DNA from: a bacterium
GTDB taxonomy: Bacteria > Patescibacteriota > Minisyncoccia > Phycocordibacterales > SBAW01
Assembly: GCA_021839985.1 (NCBI GenBank)
Contig: JAKBZO010000006.1
Location: 1-33,636, forward strand
Direction of reading: 5' to 3'
DNA length: 33,636 bases
The notes under the pieces were generated by a model, which worked only from the letters and a program-made list of their open reading frames with translations, was not told where the DNA came from and searched no databases. The position numbers were made by a program, and so were the translations under genes. This document shows, one piece after another, positions 1 to 8,887 of the stretch (the first letter of the stretch is position 1; each line of letters opens with the position of its first letter).

Positions 1-245
1 AGCACGCTCACGTTGTGGCTTTTGTGCAGGTAGATGCTCACAGCTCTACTCTAACACCGCAGCAAGCTGCGGGGTATTTACCCTAAGAGGGAATAAATAC
101 CTATAGGTAAGTCAAGTTTCCTATATATATATTTATGTGGATAGTTATAGTCCCTTTATGTATTAAAAGCATAAACGTACTCGCTCCCCATCGTTTCTGT
201 AATCTATACCTTTTGCAACGTCAGTTAAATGATAAACTTTCAATC

Positions 246-899
246 ATGGCGACTTCCCTGAAAAAATATTCTGAAAAGATCTGCGAGCTTTTAACGCCGG
301 CTGAACGAGATCTTTTTGAGTCTCTTGATACGCCACACAAGATCCAGGACTTCTTGGACGACCTGCCGATGAACTTCGTACAGACGGCGCGTTCCCCGCG
401 ATTCGTGATACGCAAGCATACCGCTCAGTGCATCGAAGGCGCCATGTTCGCCGCAGCCGTACTCGCATATCACGGCAAGGCACCGCTCTTGCTCGACCTG
501 CAAGCTATCGATGAAGACGACGATCATGTGATCGCACTCTTTCGTGAGCATGGTCATTGGGGTGCAATCAGTCAGACCAATCATGCGGTCCTCAGTTGGC
601 GCGATCCGATCTACGCAAGCGTGCGCGAACTTGCCATGTCATACCCGCATGAATATTTTTTGCAAAAGAATGGCCAGCCGAGCATGCGCGCGTTCTCGAC
701 GCGCCCGTTCGATCTGCGGCGCTATGAACCGCACCAGTGGCTGACCGCTCGCGAAAGTCTGTGGTGGCTTGCGACCGACCTTGATGACGCGCGGCACACG
801 CCGGTCTTGCCGCGTAACGTAGAACGTAATAAATTGCGAAAGGCGTCAAGCATCGCGCACGAGGCCGCATTCGGGCATGCTAGGTGGAAGCAAAAATAG
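246..899 (+). CDS. Hypothetical protein, possibly transglutaminase/papain-like fold
   Basis: ORF 135..899; the internal ATG at 246 (MATSLKKYSEKICELL) is the more plausible start. C-H-D-like residues (HTAQCIEGAMFAAAVLAYHGKAPLLLDLQA...DDDHVIALF) suggest a transglutaminase-like core (inference). Confidence 0.65.
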   Translation: MATSLKKYSEKICELLTPAERDLFESLDTPHKIQDFLDDLPMNFVQTARSPRFVIRKHTAQCIEGAMFAAAVLAYHGKAPLLLDLQAIDEDDDHVIALFREHGHWGAISQTNHAVLSWRDPIYASVRELAMSYPHEYFLQKNGQPSMRAFSTRPFDLRRYEPHQWLTARESLWWLATDLDDARHTPVLPRNVERNKLRKASSIAHEAAFGHARWKQK

Positions 900-961
900 G
901 CGGCGGCTCTTCCCTCTTTTCTCTCCCCTCTTTTGAGAGCGCGAGCTTTGGAAGGTGGGTT

Positions 962-1234
962 CTACTTTCTTAGATAGAGTGCCGCGGCGCGGCGCACGAG
1001 CACGCACGCCACGGCGCACAGCGTGAATGGAAACATGATCGTGTGCAGCGCTCCCGCAGGCGGTACGCCGTACACGAGATCGCACAGCAGACCGAAGATG
1101 ACCGCAAAGAAGGTGCGCCCTGACAGTGCGGCGAACATGGCCAGCATCAGCGAAAGCGGCCACCACAACAAGAGTCCTGCGCACGCGACAAGCAGCATGA
1201 TGATTGTGAGACGAGTATCGTTCATGGAGATCAT
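962..1234 (-). CDS. mreD: MreD-like rod-shape protein, short integral membrane protein
   Basis: Small hydrophobic ORF overlapping the mreC stop (ATGA-type overlap) in the order mreB-mreC-mreD. Confidence 0.6.
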   Translation of the reverse strand: MISMNDTRLTIIMLLVACAGLLLWWPLSLMLAMFAALSGRTFFAVIFGLLCDLVYGVPPAGALHTIMFPFTLCAVACVLVRRAAALYLRK

Positions 1235-2043
1235 TTCTTTTGGATATTCACGGATCGGATCGAGAATATATTGAGCGGCGCGTGCAGATACAGCGTCTTG
1301 AACGACGAGCTGTCCGGCGCATCAATACTCGCCACGACTTCCGAGATCCCATTCATGACGCCTGGGAAGAATACTTGATCACCGACCGCGACATTGACGT
1401 CGGATGGTACGCGAGCCGAGAGCGCGCCCGCGCCATCGCCATTGACCGTGACCGGCGTCGAACCTTGCAGAAAACCCTCATGCGTCACACCCGCTGATGA
1501 AAAGAGTGCGACGCGGGCCGTGGCAGCATACACCGCGGTGACCGAGCCGATGATCACGCCGCCATCGCCTATCCACACATCGTCGCCTATCGCCACACCA
1601 TCTTGTTCGCCCGCGTCGACCATAAGCGTGTCGTACGGCAGCTGCGGCGGCTGCGCGATGACGCCAGCTCGAATGAAATCGTAACCAAGATGCGGACGCC
1701 CCAGAACACTCTTGAGCTCGAGATTCTCGGCATAGAGCGCGTCGCGATCGATCAGTGCATCCTGCGCGCGGACCAGTTGCGTCTGAAGTTGCTCATTCTG
1801 CTGCCGTAGGATGGCATTGTCGCCGAACGGCACGCTGACATATGACGCAGCTTGAGATAGTGAGTCTTGTACACCTTGCAGCCATGGAAACACTCGCCAC
1901 AGAACGCTTGAAAGCGGCGCGCGCGCCAGCACCACCACGATGACGATCACGATCAGCAAACCCGCCGACCGCATGAAGCGCGCGCTCTGGTGCGCGCGCC
2001 GCCGCTCACTGGAGATCTTTGACCATGGATCAAATGACGTCAT
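1231..2043 (-). CDS. mreC: Rod shape-determining protein MreC
   Basis: N-terminal TM segment, coiled coil (LRQQNEQLQTQLVRAQDALIDRDALYAENLELKSVLG) and beta domain (GVIAQPPQLPYDTLMVDAGEQDGVAIGDDVWIGDGGVIIGSV). Start taken as MTSFDPW; directly downstream of mreB. Confidence 0.85.
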   Translation of the reverse strand: MTSFDPWSKISSERRRAHQSARFMRSAGLLIVIVIVVVLARAPLSSVLWRVFPWLQGVQDSLSQAASYVSVPFGDNAILRQQNEQLQTQLVRAQDALIDRDALYAENLELKSVLGRPHLGYDFIRAGVIAQPPQLPYDTLMVDAGEQDGVAIGDDVWIGDGGVIIGSVTAVYAATARVALFSSAGVTHEGFLQGSTPVTVNGDGAGALSARVPSDVNVAVGDQVFFPGVMNGISEVVASIDAPDSSSFKTLYLHAPLNIFSIRSVNIQKK

Positions 2044-3082
2044 CTTCGTGTTCGATAAGGAGATGTCGGTGTTCGTCGAGGTTCTCAAGCACGACGCCCG
2101 TGCCACGAACGACCGCCGTCATCGGATCATCGGCAACATGTACCGGGACCTTCATCCACTCAGAGAGCAGCGAGTCGAGACCGCGCAAAAGTACGCCACC
2201 ACCGACGAGATGAATGCCGCTGCGCCCGATATCGGAAAGGATCTCCGGCGGCGTCGTCTCGAGCACGCTGTGCACCGCCTCGATGAGCGCGTCGACCGAC
2301 GGCGAGATCGCTTCACGCATGTCGTTGTCGGTGAGCACGATCTCGCGCGGCAGACCGGTAATGAGGTCGCGACCGCGCACAAGCGCTTCCAAGGGCGAGG
2401 GCGACGAGACCAGTGACGCGACGGATATCTTGACCGCCTCTGCGGTCTTTTCCCCGATCAAAATTTTGAATTCCGAACGCACGTACGCCATGATATCTTT
2501 ATTAAGTTTGTCGCCGGCGATGCGCACATTCTTCGAGCGCACGATGCCGCCGAGCGAGATCACCGCGATGTCAGCCGTACCGCCGCCAACGTCGACGATC
2601 ATACTGCCAACCGCGTCGCGTACCGGGAGTCTGATGCCGAGCGCGGCCGCCATCGGCTCTTCGATGATGAAAACTTCGCGCGCGCCGGCGTTCATCGCCG
2701 CATCGCGCACCGCGCGTATCTCCACGTTCGTGATGCCGGACGGCACGCCGATGACGGCGCGCGGCCCGAGCAATTTCGTGACGGTACCCTGCGCTTTCTT
2801 CATGAAATACGCGAGCATCTCTTCAGCCGCTTCGAAGTCAGAGACGACGCCGCCTTCAAGCGGGCGCACAGCAGAGAGATGCGCTGGCGTGCGGCCGAGC
2901 ATCTGCCTCGCTTCATTCCCGACCGCGACCACGCGCCCGGTCTTTTGATTGATCGCGACCGCGGTCGGCTCATTCACGACGATGCCTTTGCCGCGCAGAT
3001 ACACGAGCGTGTTGGCAGTGCCGAGATCGATGCCGATATCGTGCGAAAGAAAACCTGAGATCTTTTCTCGAAAATTCTTCAT
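2030..3082 (-). CDS. mreB: Rod shape-determining protein MreB (copy 1)
   Basis: IGIDLGTANTLVYLRGKGIVVNEPTAVAINQKTGRVVAVG; IVDVGGGTADIAVISLGGIV; IHLVGGGVLLRGLDSLLSEWMKVPVHVADDP: MreB actin-fold motifs. Confidence 0.97.
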   Translation of the reverse strand: MKNFREKISGFLSHDIGIDLGTANTLVYLRGKGIVVNEPTAVAINQKTGRVVAVGNEARQMLGRTPAHLSAVRPLEGGVVSDFEAAEEMLAYFMKKAQGTVTKLLGPRAVIGVPSGITNVEIRAVRDAAMNAGAREVFIIEEPMAAALGIRLPVRDAVGSMIVDVGGGTADIAVISLGGIVRSKNVRIAGDKLNKDIMAYVRSEFKILIGEKTAEAVKISVASLVSSPSPLEALVRGRDLITGLPREIVLTDNDMREAISPSVDALIEAVHSVLETTPPEILSDIGRSGIHLVGGGVLLRGLDSLLSEWMKVPVHVADDPMTAVVRGTGVVLENLDEHRHLLIEHEDDVI

Positions 3083-3088
3083 AGCGTA

Positions 3089-4360
3089 TTACCTCCCGTG
3101 GCGTCGCTCTGGCCGCACCGACTCGATGAGTTCCGTGTTCGTCTTGTGTTCGGTCTTGCCGCTCCCACGATGAACACACTCGCACTTCCCTGCCGCAAGC
3201 GTCTTTTCGGAGACGACGACGCGGAGCGGTATGCCCATCAGATCGGAGTCGGCGAACTTCTCACCAGCGCGCGCATCGCGATCATCGAAGAGCACTTCGA
3301 CGCCAGAGGACGTGAGGTCGCGGTACAACTCTTCCGCCTCCGCCTTCACGTCAACACTACCGTTCGAAAGTTCGATAAGATGCACTGCAAACGGTGCGAC
3401 ACTCTCCGGCCATACGATCCCCTTCTCATCAGAAAGTACCTCGACGATCGTCCCCATGACGCGCGACGGTCCGATGCCGTAACTTCCCATAACGACCGGC
3501 TGCGATGCGCCCGCTTCATCCTTGTACGCAAGACCGAGCGCCTCCGAGAACCGCGTGCCGAGATGGAAGATGTTGCCGACCTCGATCGCTTTGCGCTCGA
3601 CAAGATCTTCGCGCTTCAAGCCGAGTTTTGCGAGCGCCTCATCGGTATAAACTTCTTTGTTGACCGCGATATGTTTGCCTTCGTGCACATAAATAATGTC
3701 TTCGCCAGCGTCGGAGATCGTCTGAAACTCCTCAGAGAATTCGCTGAAGATGCCGCCCGATGCGAAGGTCGGATAGGTCACCACGCCGAGACCGAGGCGC
3801 TCGAATGTTTTGATGTAGGCAGCGCGAGCCGCATCATACTGTCTCTGATTCTCTTCATCGGTGCGCGCGAATGAATACAGATCTTTCATGAGAAATTCGC
3901 GGCCGCGCATGATGCCTGACTTCGCGCGCATCTCATTGCGGAACTTGTTCTGGAATTGATACGCCATGAGCGGCAGGTCGCGATACGACGACACATACTC
4001 CGACATGATGCGCGTAAGCGGTTCTTCATGCGTGATGCCGAGACCGGTCTCACCGCCAGCCTTGAGACTGGTCTTGAACCAGTTGTCGACCTTCTCGTCA
4101 TCCCAACGATCGGTGCGCTCCCACAGCGTCTTGTCCTGAAGCGCCGTCATGACAAGCTCCTGTCCGCCGATCGCATTCATCTCTTCGCGTATCACATCGA
4201 CGATCTTATTGAGCGTCCGCAAGCCAAGCGGCAAGAACGAGTACACACCTGCCATCTCTTTGTGAATGAAGCCGGCGCGGATGAGAAGCTGCGCGTTCTT
4301 GGCAACTTCATCTTTAGGCGCCTCGCGGCGCGTCTTGGTAAAGAGTTGTGATTGGCGCAT
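3089..4360 (-). CDS. proS: Prolyl-tRNA synthetase, short form without the INS editing domain
   Basis: MRQSQLFTKTRREAPKDEVAKNAQLLIRAGFIHKEMAGVYSFLPLGLRTL...QFQNKFRNEMRAKSGIMRGREFLMKDLYSF...GSYGIGPSRVMGTIVE: class II ProRS motifs 1-3. 423 aa. Confidence 0.95.
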   Translation of the reverse strand: MRQSQLFTKTRREAPKDEVAKNAQLLIRAGFIHKEMAGVYSFLPLGLRTLNKIVDVIREEMNAIGGQELVMTALQDKTLWERTDRWDDEKVDNWFKTSLKAGGETGLGITHEEPLTRIMSEYVSSYRDLPLMAYQFQNKFRNEMRAKSGIMRGREFLMKDLYSFARTDEENQRQYDAARAAYIKTFERLGLGVVTYPTFASGGIFSEFSEEFQTISDAGEDIIYVHEGKHIAVNKEVYTDEALAKLGLKREDLVERKAIEVGNIFHLGTRFSEALGLAYKDEAGASQPVVMGSYGIGPSRVMGTIVEVLSDEKGIVWPESVAPFAVHLIELSNGSVDVKAEAEELYRDLTSSGVEVLFDDRDARAGEKFADSDLMGIPLRVVVSEKTLAAGKCECVHRGSGKTEHKTNTELIESVRPERRHGR

Positions 4361-4461
4361 AGTTCTTGCATTGTACGGCGAAAACCAGCTAGTCGCAAAG
4401 ACACGGAAAATCGTTTATGACCAGTGGTTAAATCAGCACTCTATATAAGTACTCGCTTAGC

Positions 4462-4584
4462 GTTACTGAACAAAAACGATGAAATGCTGGGCGCGGGCTG
4501 CGAGCGAGAGAGCAATACTGGCTTGGTATTGCGATGAGCGAGCGGGCGTCCGCAACGACGCAGTTCGCGATTTTGTTCAGTAAC
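4462..4584. repeat. Intergenic long imperfect hairpin element, copy A, with 14-bp perfect terminal inverted repeats
   Basis: gttactgaacaaaa (4462-4475) / ttttgttcagtaac (4571-4584); apical hairpin gcaatac-tggcttg-gtattgc. Body shares long blocks with 32672-32780. Confidence 0.8.
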
Positions 4585-4589
4585 GTCCG

Positions 4590-5681
4590 TTAGATCAGTT
4601 TAGCGATATCATGCCACGTGACCACGACCATGAGGATCGCGAGCAGCGAAAGACCGATCATAGAGAAGTGCTGGTGGAAACGCGCCGGTAATGTTTTGCG
4701 GCGGATCGACTCGATGATGATGACGAGCAAGCGGCCGCCGTCGAGTCCGGGTATCGGCAGCACGTTGATGAGCGCGAGGTTGATCGAGATGATCGCCGCG
4801 AACCACAACAGCATCCCCCACCCTTCCGCCGCAGCGCCCGCTCCTTCTTTGGCGATACCGACCGGCCCGGAGACCGCGGAGAGATCCGCGTGACCAGTAA
4901 AGAGACCGCCGAAGAAATGATAGAGACCTTGTGTCGTGCTGACCGTCTCCGAGATCGTGAGCTTGCCGCCTTCGATAAACGCTTGTGTGAACGGATAGCG
5001 CACCGTGCCGACGTCGGCAAAGTCGACGCCGAGCGCTTTGCGCAACGGCTCGTCAGCGATCACACCTACTTCTGGTTTCGCCACGAATACTTTTTGTGAG
5101 CCGCCGCGCATCACGGTCACCACCAGGCTCTCGTCGCCATGCGCGCCGATGAAATCGCGTGCCGCTGGTGCGGTGAGGGGCGCGGGCATGACTGTCGTCC
5201 CGGTCTGGATCGCGGTCACGACGTCGCCCGGTTCGATGCCGACCGCAGAGGCAGGGGAATTCGGAAGTATGTCGATGACGGTCAGCTTGGCATTCTGCAC
5301 ATGGCTTGCGTGCGTGCTGTCGACCGCAGTCGGCATGCCGATCATGAAAACGACCGACAGCAGCAGCCACGCCGCGATGATGTTGGCAACGATGCCAGCG
5401 GCCGCGACTCCCGCTTGCACGTAGCGCGGTGCGTGCGCGAACGAGCGCGGATCGACTTCTCCCTCGCCGTCGTTCTCGCCCGCGATGCGCACGAAGCCGC
5501 CCACGAGAAGCAGGTTGAGCGAATAGAGCGTCTCGCCGTATTGGATCTTGAAGAGCCGCGGCGGGAAACCGATCGCGAATTCATCGACGCGGATGTTCGA
5601 GAGTTTGGCAACGATGAAATGCCCGAACTCATGCGCGACAATGAGCAGTGCGAGAACGAGGATGAATAGAATGATGGACAT
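4590..5681 (-). CDS. rseP: Site-2/RIP zinc metalloprotease (RseP-like) with PDZ domain
   Basis: HEFGH zinc motif near the N-terminus (LLIVAHEFGHFIVAKLSNIRVDEFAIGFPPRLF), PDZ-like VIDILPNSPASAVGIEPGDVV, C-terminal NVLPIPGLDGGRL. Confidence 0.93.
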   Translation of the reverse strand: MSIILFILVLALLIVAHEFGHFIVAKLSNIRVDEFAIGFPPRLFKIQYGETLYSLNLLLVGGFVRIAGENDGEGEVDPRSFAHAPRYVQAGVAAAGIVANIIAAWLLLSVVFMIGMPTAVDSTHASHVQNAKLTVIDILPNSPASAVGIEPGDVVTAIQTGTTVMPAPLTAPAARDFIGAHGDESLVVTVMRGGSQKVFVAKPEVGVIADEPLRKALGVDFADVGTVRYPFTQAFIEGGKLTISETVSTTQGLYHFFGGLFTGHADLSAVSGPVGIAKEGAGAAAEGWGMLLWFAAIISINLALINVLPIPGLDGGRLLVIIIESIRRKTLPARFHQHFSMIGLSLLAILMVVVTWHDIAKLI

Positions 5682-5711
5682 ATAGCTCGGACACTATGCG
5701 GAACTGTGTAC

Positions 5712-5836
5712 TAAAACTTTCAGGTTTGGATGCAGTGCGAGGCGCGCGAGAAAAATGACGCGAGGCGTATTCAACATACGATGAGCGTCATTTTCCGACG
5801 CGCAACGAAGCAATGCGCCAAACATGAGAGTTTTAA
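5712..5836. repeat. Intergenic long imperfect hairpin element (structural relative of copy A)
   Basis: Left arm taaaactttcaggtttggatgcagtgcgaggcgcgcgagaaaaatgacgc aligns with the reverse complement of right arm gcgtcattttccgacgcgcaacgaagcaatgcgccaaacatgagagtttta. Confidence 0.65.
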
Positions 5837-6384
5837 CTCGACATCTCCTTTTCTTTGTGAACTAACATCTCATCGAACTTGGCGTTCGCCACGTCGACGC
5901 GCCTCTGCATGTCATCCTTGGCGCGGAACTTGTCGTCCTCCGGCATGGCACCCTCGCGTTCAAGCTGTTGGATGTCGCTCCACACATGGTCGCGCGCGCC
6001 ACGCAGAGCGATGCGGGCTTCTTCGATCTTTTCTTTTGCGATCTTTACGAGCTCCGTGCGGCGCTCTGAGGTGAGATCCGGAAAAAAGACGCGCACCCCC
6101 CGTTCATCGGCGCCAACTGAAAGGCCGAGGTTCGCGACCGTGATCGCCTTCTCGATGTCCTTCGCATTGTTCATATCCCACGGCGCAATGCGCAGCGAGC
6201 GTGCGTCTTCGACCGAGATGTTCGCGAGCTGATTGATCGGCATGCGCGTGCCATAGCTCTCGACCTGGATGCCATCGAGGACAGAGGGCGTTGCGCGACC
6301 GGTGCGCACGGAGCCAAGCTCGCGCGAGAGACGTTCTGTGATATCAGTGATCTGCTTTTCGAACGGTTTGAAGTCGTAAGACAT
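5833..6384 (-). CDS. frr: Ribosome recycling factor
   Basis: SVRTGRATPSVLDGIQVESYGTRMPINQLANISVEDARSLRIAPWD; RVFFPDLTSERRTELVKIAKEKIEEARIALRGARDHVWSDI. Confidence 0.97.
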   Translation of the reverse strand: MSYDFKPFEKQITDITERLSRELGSVRTGRATPSVLDGIQVESYGTRMPINQLANISVEDARSLRIAPWDMNNAKDIEKAITVANLGLSVGADERGVRVFFPDLTSERRTELVKIAKEKIEEARIALRGARDHVWSDIQQLEREGAMPEDDKFRAKDDMQRRVDVANAKFDEMLVHKEKEMSS

Positions 6385-6388
6385 GGGC

Positions 6389-6423
6389 TAGTTGGTAGTT
6401 AGTAGAACGTAGTTCGTAGTAAT
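6389..6423. repeat. Degenerate 7-nt tandem array (5 units, TAGnnnn)
   Basis: tagttgg|tagttag|tagaacg|tagttcg|tagtaat, every unit exactly 7 nt. Confidence 0.8.
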
Positions 6424-6443
6424 ACAGCCAGTATACCAAACTA

Positions 6444-7106
6444 TCATACGCGAAACACGGTCGCGGCAGGAGGATAGATCTTTATAAGCGGGTCGAGTGA
6501 GGTGTCGTACTTGCGCGCCGGAGCTATCGTGCGGCCGTAGTCGATGACACGATAGGTGAAGCCGGGCCACTCCTTTTTAGGCAACAACTCCATAAGATCG
6601 CGCTCGATCTTCACCGCATCTTTGTGGTCGGAGAGATCGAACCGCTGCACGAAACGGATCACATGCGTGTCGACCGCAATGCCTTCGACCGCGCCAAAGA
6701 CATTCCCCATCACGACGTTCGCGGTCTTGCGCGCCACGCCGGGGATCGTGACCATCTCTGCCATCGTATGCGGAAGCTTGCCGCCGAATTTTTCTTTGAT
6801 CACTTTCGCTGCCCCTAAGATGTTTTTTGTTTTGTTGCGGAAAAAACCAGTTGCATGAATATCCTGCTCGAACTCCGCGGGATCGGCGTGCACATAATCG
6901 TCGAGCGTCTTATACTTTTTGAAAAGCGCCGCGGTCACTTCATTGACCTTTTTATCGGTGCACTGCGCGGAAAGGATGACCGCCACCAAAAGCTCCCACT
7001 CATTGCTGAAATCGAGCGCGATGTGCGCCTTCGGAAACAACTTCTTGAGCTCATGGTCGAGCTTCATGATCCGCTCCTTTCGTTCTTTTAATTTTCCAGG
7101 GGTCAT
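6444..7106 (-). CDS. nth: Endonuclease III
   Basis: ELLVAVILSAQCTDKKVNEVT; MVTIPGVARKTANVVMGNVFG...VDTHVIRFVQRF: HhH-GPD motif. The C-terminal Fe-S cysteine cluster is not obvious. Confidence 0.92.
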   Translation of the reverse strand: MTPGKLKERKERIMKLDHELKKLFPKAHIALDFSNEWELLVAVILSAQCTDKKVNEVTAALFKKYKTLDDYVHADPAEFEQDIHATGFFRNKTKNILGAAKVIKEKFGGKLPHTMAEMVTIPGVARKTANVVMGNVFGAVEGIAVDTHVIRFVQRFDLSDHKDAVKIERDLMELLPKKEWPGFTYRVIDYGRTIAPARKYDTSLDPLIKIYPPAATVFRV

Positions 7107-7771
7107 ATCTTTGGCAATGAGGCGGCGAGGTGTTCGAGGATCATTTTCAGCGATGGCGAGCGGTCGGAGAGATAAGTGCGCAGTGTCGCAATATCGCGCA
7201 GTGCCTCGGCGATCACGGGGTCGGCGCCATCTTTCTTATACATATGGACATACAGCTCTTTCTCAAGAGTGTTGATGAAGGAGCGGACGAGACCGCGATC
7301 ATCAGCGCTTTCCTTTATGATACGTGCCACTTCTGCAGAACGCTCTTTGTAGTCGAGCGCAAGAAATACTTTAGCATTTCTTGCGCTCTCAGTATCTTGA
7401 TTCTTGATTCTTGAATCTTGAATCTTGAGCTCTTCGCATCGTGAGCGAAGTGTCGGCAGGATCATGCCATGCGGCATGATAAGCACGAACACGACCCCCT
7501 GCTGCGGTTCTTCAAGAAGTTTCAAAAGCGCCTGCTGCGCTTCGGTCGTCGCACCTGCGATCGCAATGATGAACAGGGTACGGCCGCCGGATGATCTCAG
7601 CGACGCCGTGGCACTCAAAGCACGCGCATCATCGATGCCGAATTTCTCATAATGGCGGACAACGAAGTTGGGATCGTGCGCGTCGAAGCGCTCGCTTGCG
7701 CGCAGCGCCTCGGCGATAGCGCCCGTGCGATGCACGTCGCCTTCATATATATATGCGTGGTGAGACAACAT
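7103..7771 (-). CDS. holB: DNA polymerase III delta-prime-like protein
   Basis: RTLFIIAIAGATTEAQQALLKLLEEPQQGVVFVLIMPHGMILPTLRSRCEELKI: clamp-loader sensor motif. 4-nt overlap with nth. Confidence 0.8.
   Translation of the reverse strand: MLSHHAYIYEGDVHRTGAIAEALRASERFDAHDPNFVVRHYEKFGIDDARALSATASLRSSGGRTLFIIAIAGATTEAQQALLKLLEEPQQGVVFVLIMPHGMILPTLRSRCEELKIQDSRIKNQDTESARNAKVFLALDYKERSAEVARIIKESADDRGLVRSFINTLEKELYVHMYKKDGADPVIAEALRDIATLRTYLSDRSPSLKMILEHLAASLPKI
7390..7431. repeat. 7-nt tandem array inside the holB-like CDS
   Basis: cagtatc|ttgattc|ttgattc|ttgaatc|ttgaatc|ttgagct; encodes KIQDSRIKNQD on the minus strand. Confidence 0.85.
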
Positions 7772-7773
7772 AA

Positions 7774-7845
7774 AGCTTTTAGTTTTTAGCTTTTAGCTTT
7801 TAGGGATTTCCTAAAACCTACCAGCTAAAAGCTAACAGCTATCGC
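7774..7845. repeat. Paired, inverted 7-nt tandem arrays
   Basis: agctttt|agttttt|agctttt|agctttt|agggatt (7774-7808), then ctaaaac|ctaccag|ctaaaag|ctaacag|ctatcgc (7811-7845); the two array words are reverse-complement rotations. Confidence 0.85.
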
Positions 7846-8879
7846 TTAGCGATGATCGCTTTTTTATAGGTATCCAAATGCTCAAGCGCAATGCCCGTGC
7901 CGCGCGCCACGCACAGAAGCGGTTCATCGGCAACGCGCGCAGCGACGCCGGTTCGGCGTTGCACCAACTCCGCCAAGTGCCGCAGCTGCGACGACCCGCC
8001 GGTCATTACGATGCCGCGATCGATGATGTCGCTTGCCAGCTCCGGCGGCGTCTCCGCAAGCACGTCGCGTATCGCTTTGGTCATCTCGCGCAGCTCCTTC
8101 CCTATCGCGCGCACCAGTTCGTTGGTCTTCACCTCGATCGAGCGTGGCAGACCGGTGATGAAATCGCGCCCTTTGATGACCGCGACCAATTCTTCTTCCG
8201 GCTCGACGGGGATCGCCGAACCGATCGCCATCTTCACGCGCTCCGCGGTCTTGTCGCCGATCGCGAGATTGTAGGTCTTTTTGATGTAATCCGCGATCGC
8301 AGCGTCGAGCCGGTCACCGGCGCACTTCACCGACGTGCACGCGACGACACCGCCGAGCGAGATGACCGCGACGTCGGTCGTGCCGCCGCCGATATCGACG
8401 ACCATGTTGCCGTGCGGTTCTTGAATGGAAATATTCGCGCCGATCGCCGCGAGGATCGGTTCTTTGACGACATACGCGTTCTTTGCACCTGCCCTGATCG
8501 CCGCCTCGACGACGGCGCGGCGCTCGGTCGATGTCACGCCCGCCGGCACCGAGATCATGACCTCCGGCTTGAAGAACTGCATCCGGCCGAGCGCTTTGCT
8601 GATGAAATAGCGCAGCATCGCTTGCGTCACGCGGTAATCAGCGATCACGCCGTCGCGCATGGGGCGATAGGCGATCACCTCGCCCGGCGTGCGCCCGACC
8701 ATATCTTTGGCTTCATTACCGACCGCCAGCACGCGCTTGTCGCGCTCCGACACAACGACGACTGACGGTTCGTTGAGCACGACTCCCCTCCCCGGCACGA
8801 AGACGAGCGTATTGGCAGTACCGAGGTCGATGCCGAGTTTTGGTGTGAGAAAACTTTTGAAAGAGAGATCGTTGAACAT
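7839..8879 (-). CDS. mreB: Rod shape-determining protein MreB (copy 2)
   Basis: KLGIDLGTANTLVFVPGRGVVLNEPSVVVVSERDKRVLAVG; VVDIGGGTTDVAVISLGGVV; IVMTGGSSQLRHLAELV. Start taken as MFNDLSFKS. Confidence 0.95.
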   Translation of the reverse strand: MFNDLSFKSFLTPKLGIDLGTANTLVFVPGRGVVLNEPSVVVVSERDKRVLAVGNEAKDMVGRTPGEVIAYRPMRDGVIADYRVTQAMLRYFISKALGRMQFFKPEVMISVPAGVTSTERRAVVEAAIRAGAKNAYVVKEPILAAIGANISIQEPHGNMVVDIGGGTTDVAVISLGGVVACTSVKCAGDRLDAAIADYIKKTYNLAIGDKTAERVKMAIGSAIPVEPEEELVAVIKGRDFITGLPRSIEVKTNELVRAIGKELREMTKAIRDVLAETPPELASDIIDRGIVMTGGSSQLRHLAELVQRRTGVAARVADEPLLCVARGTGIALEHLDTYKKAIIAKR

Positions 8880-8887
8880 AGTGTTGG

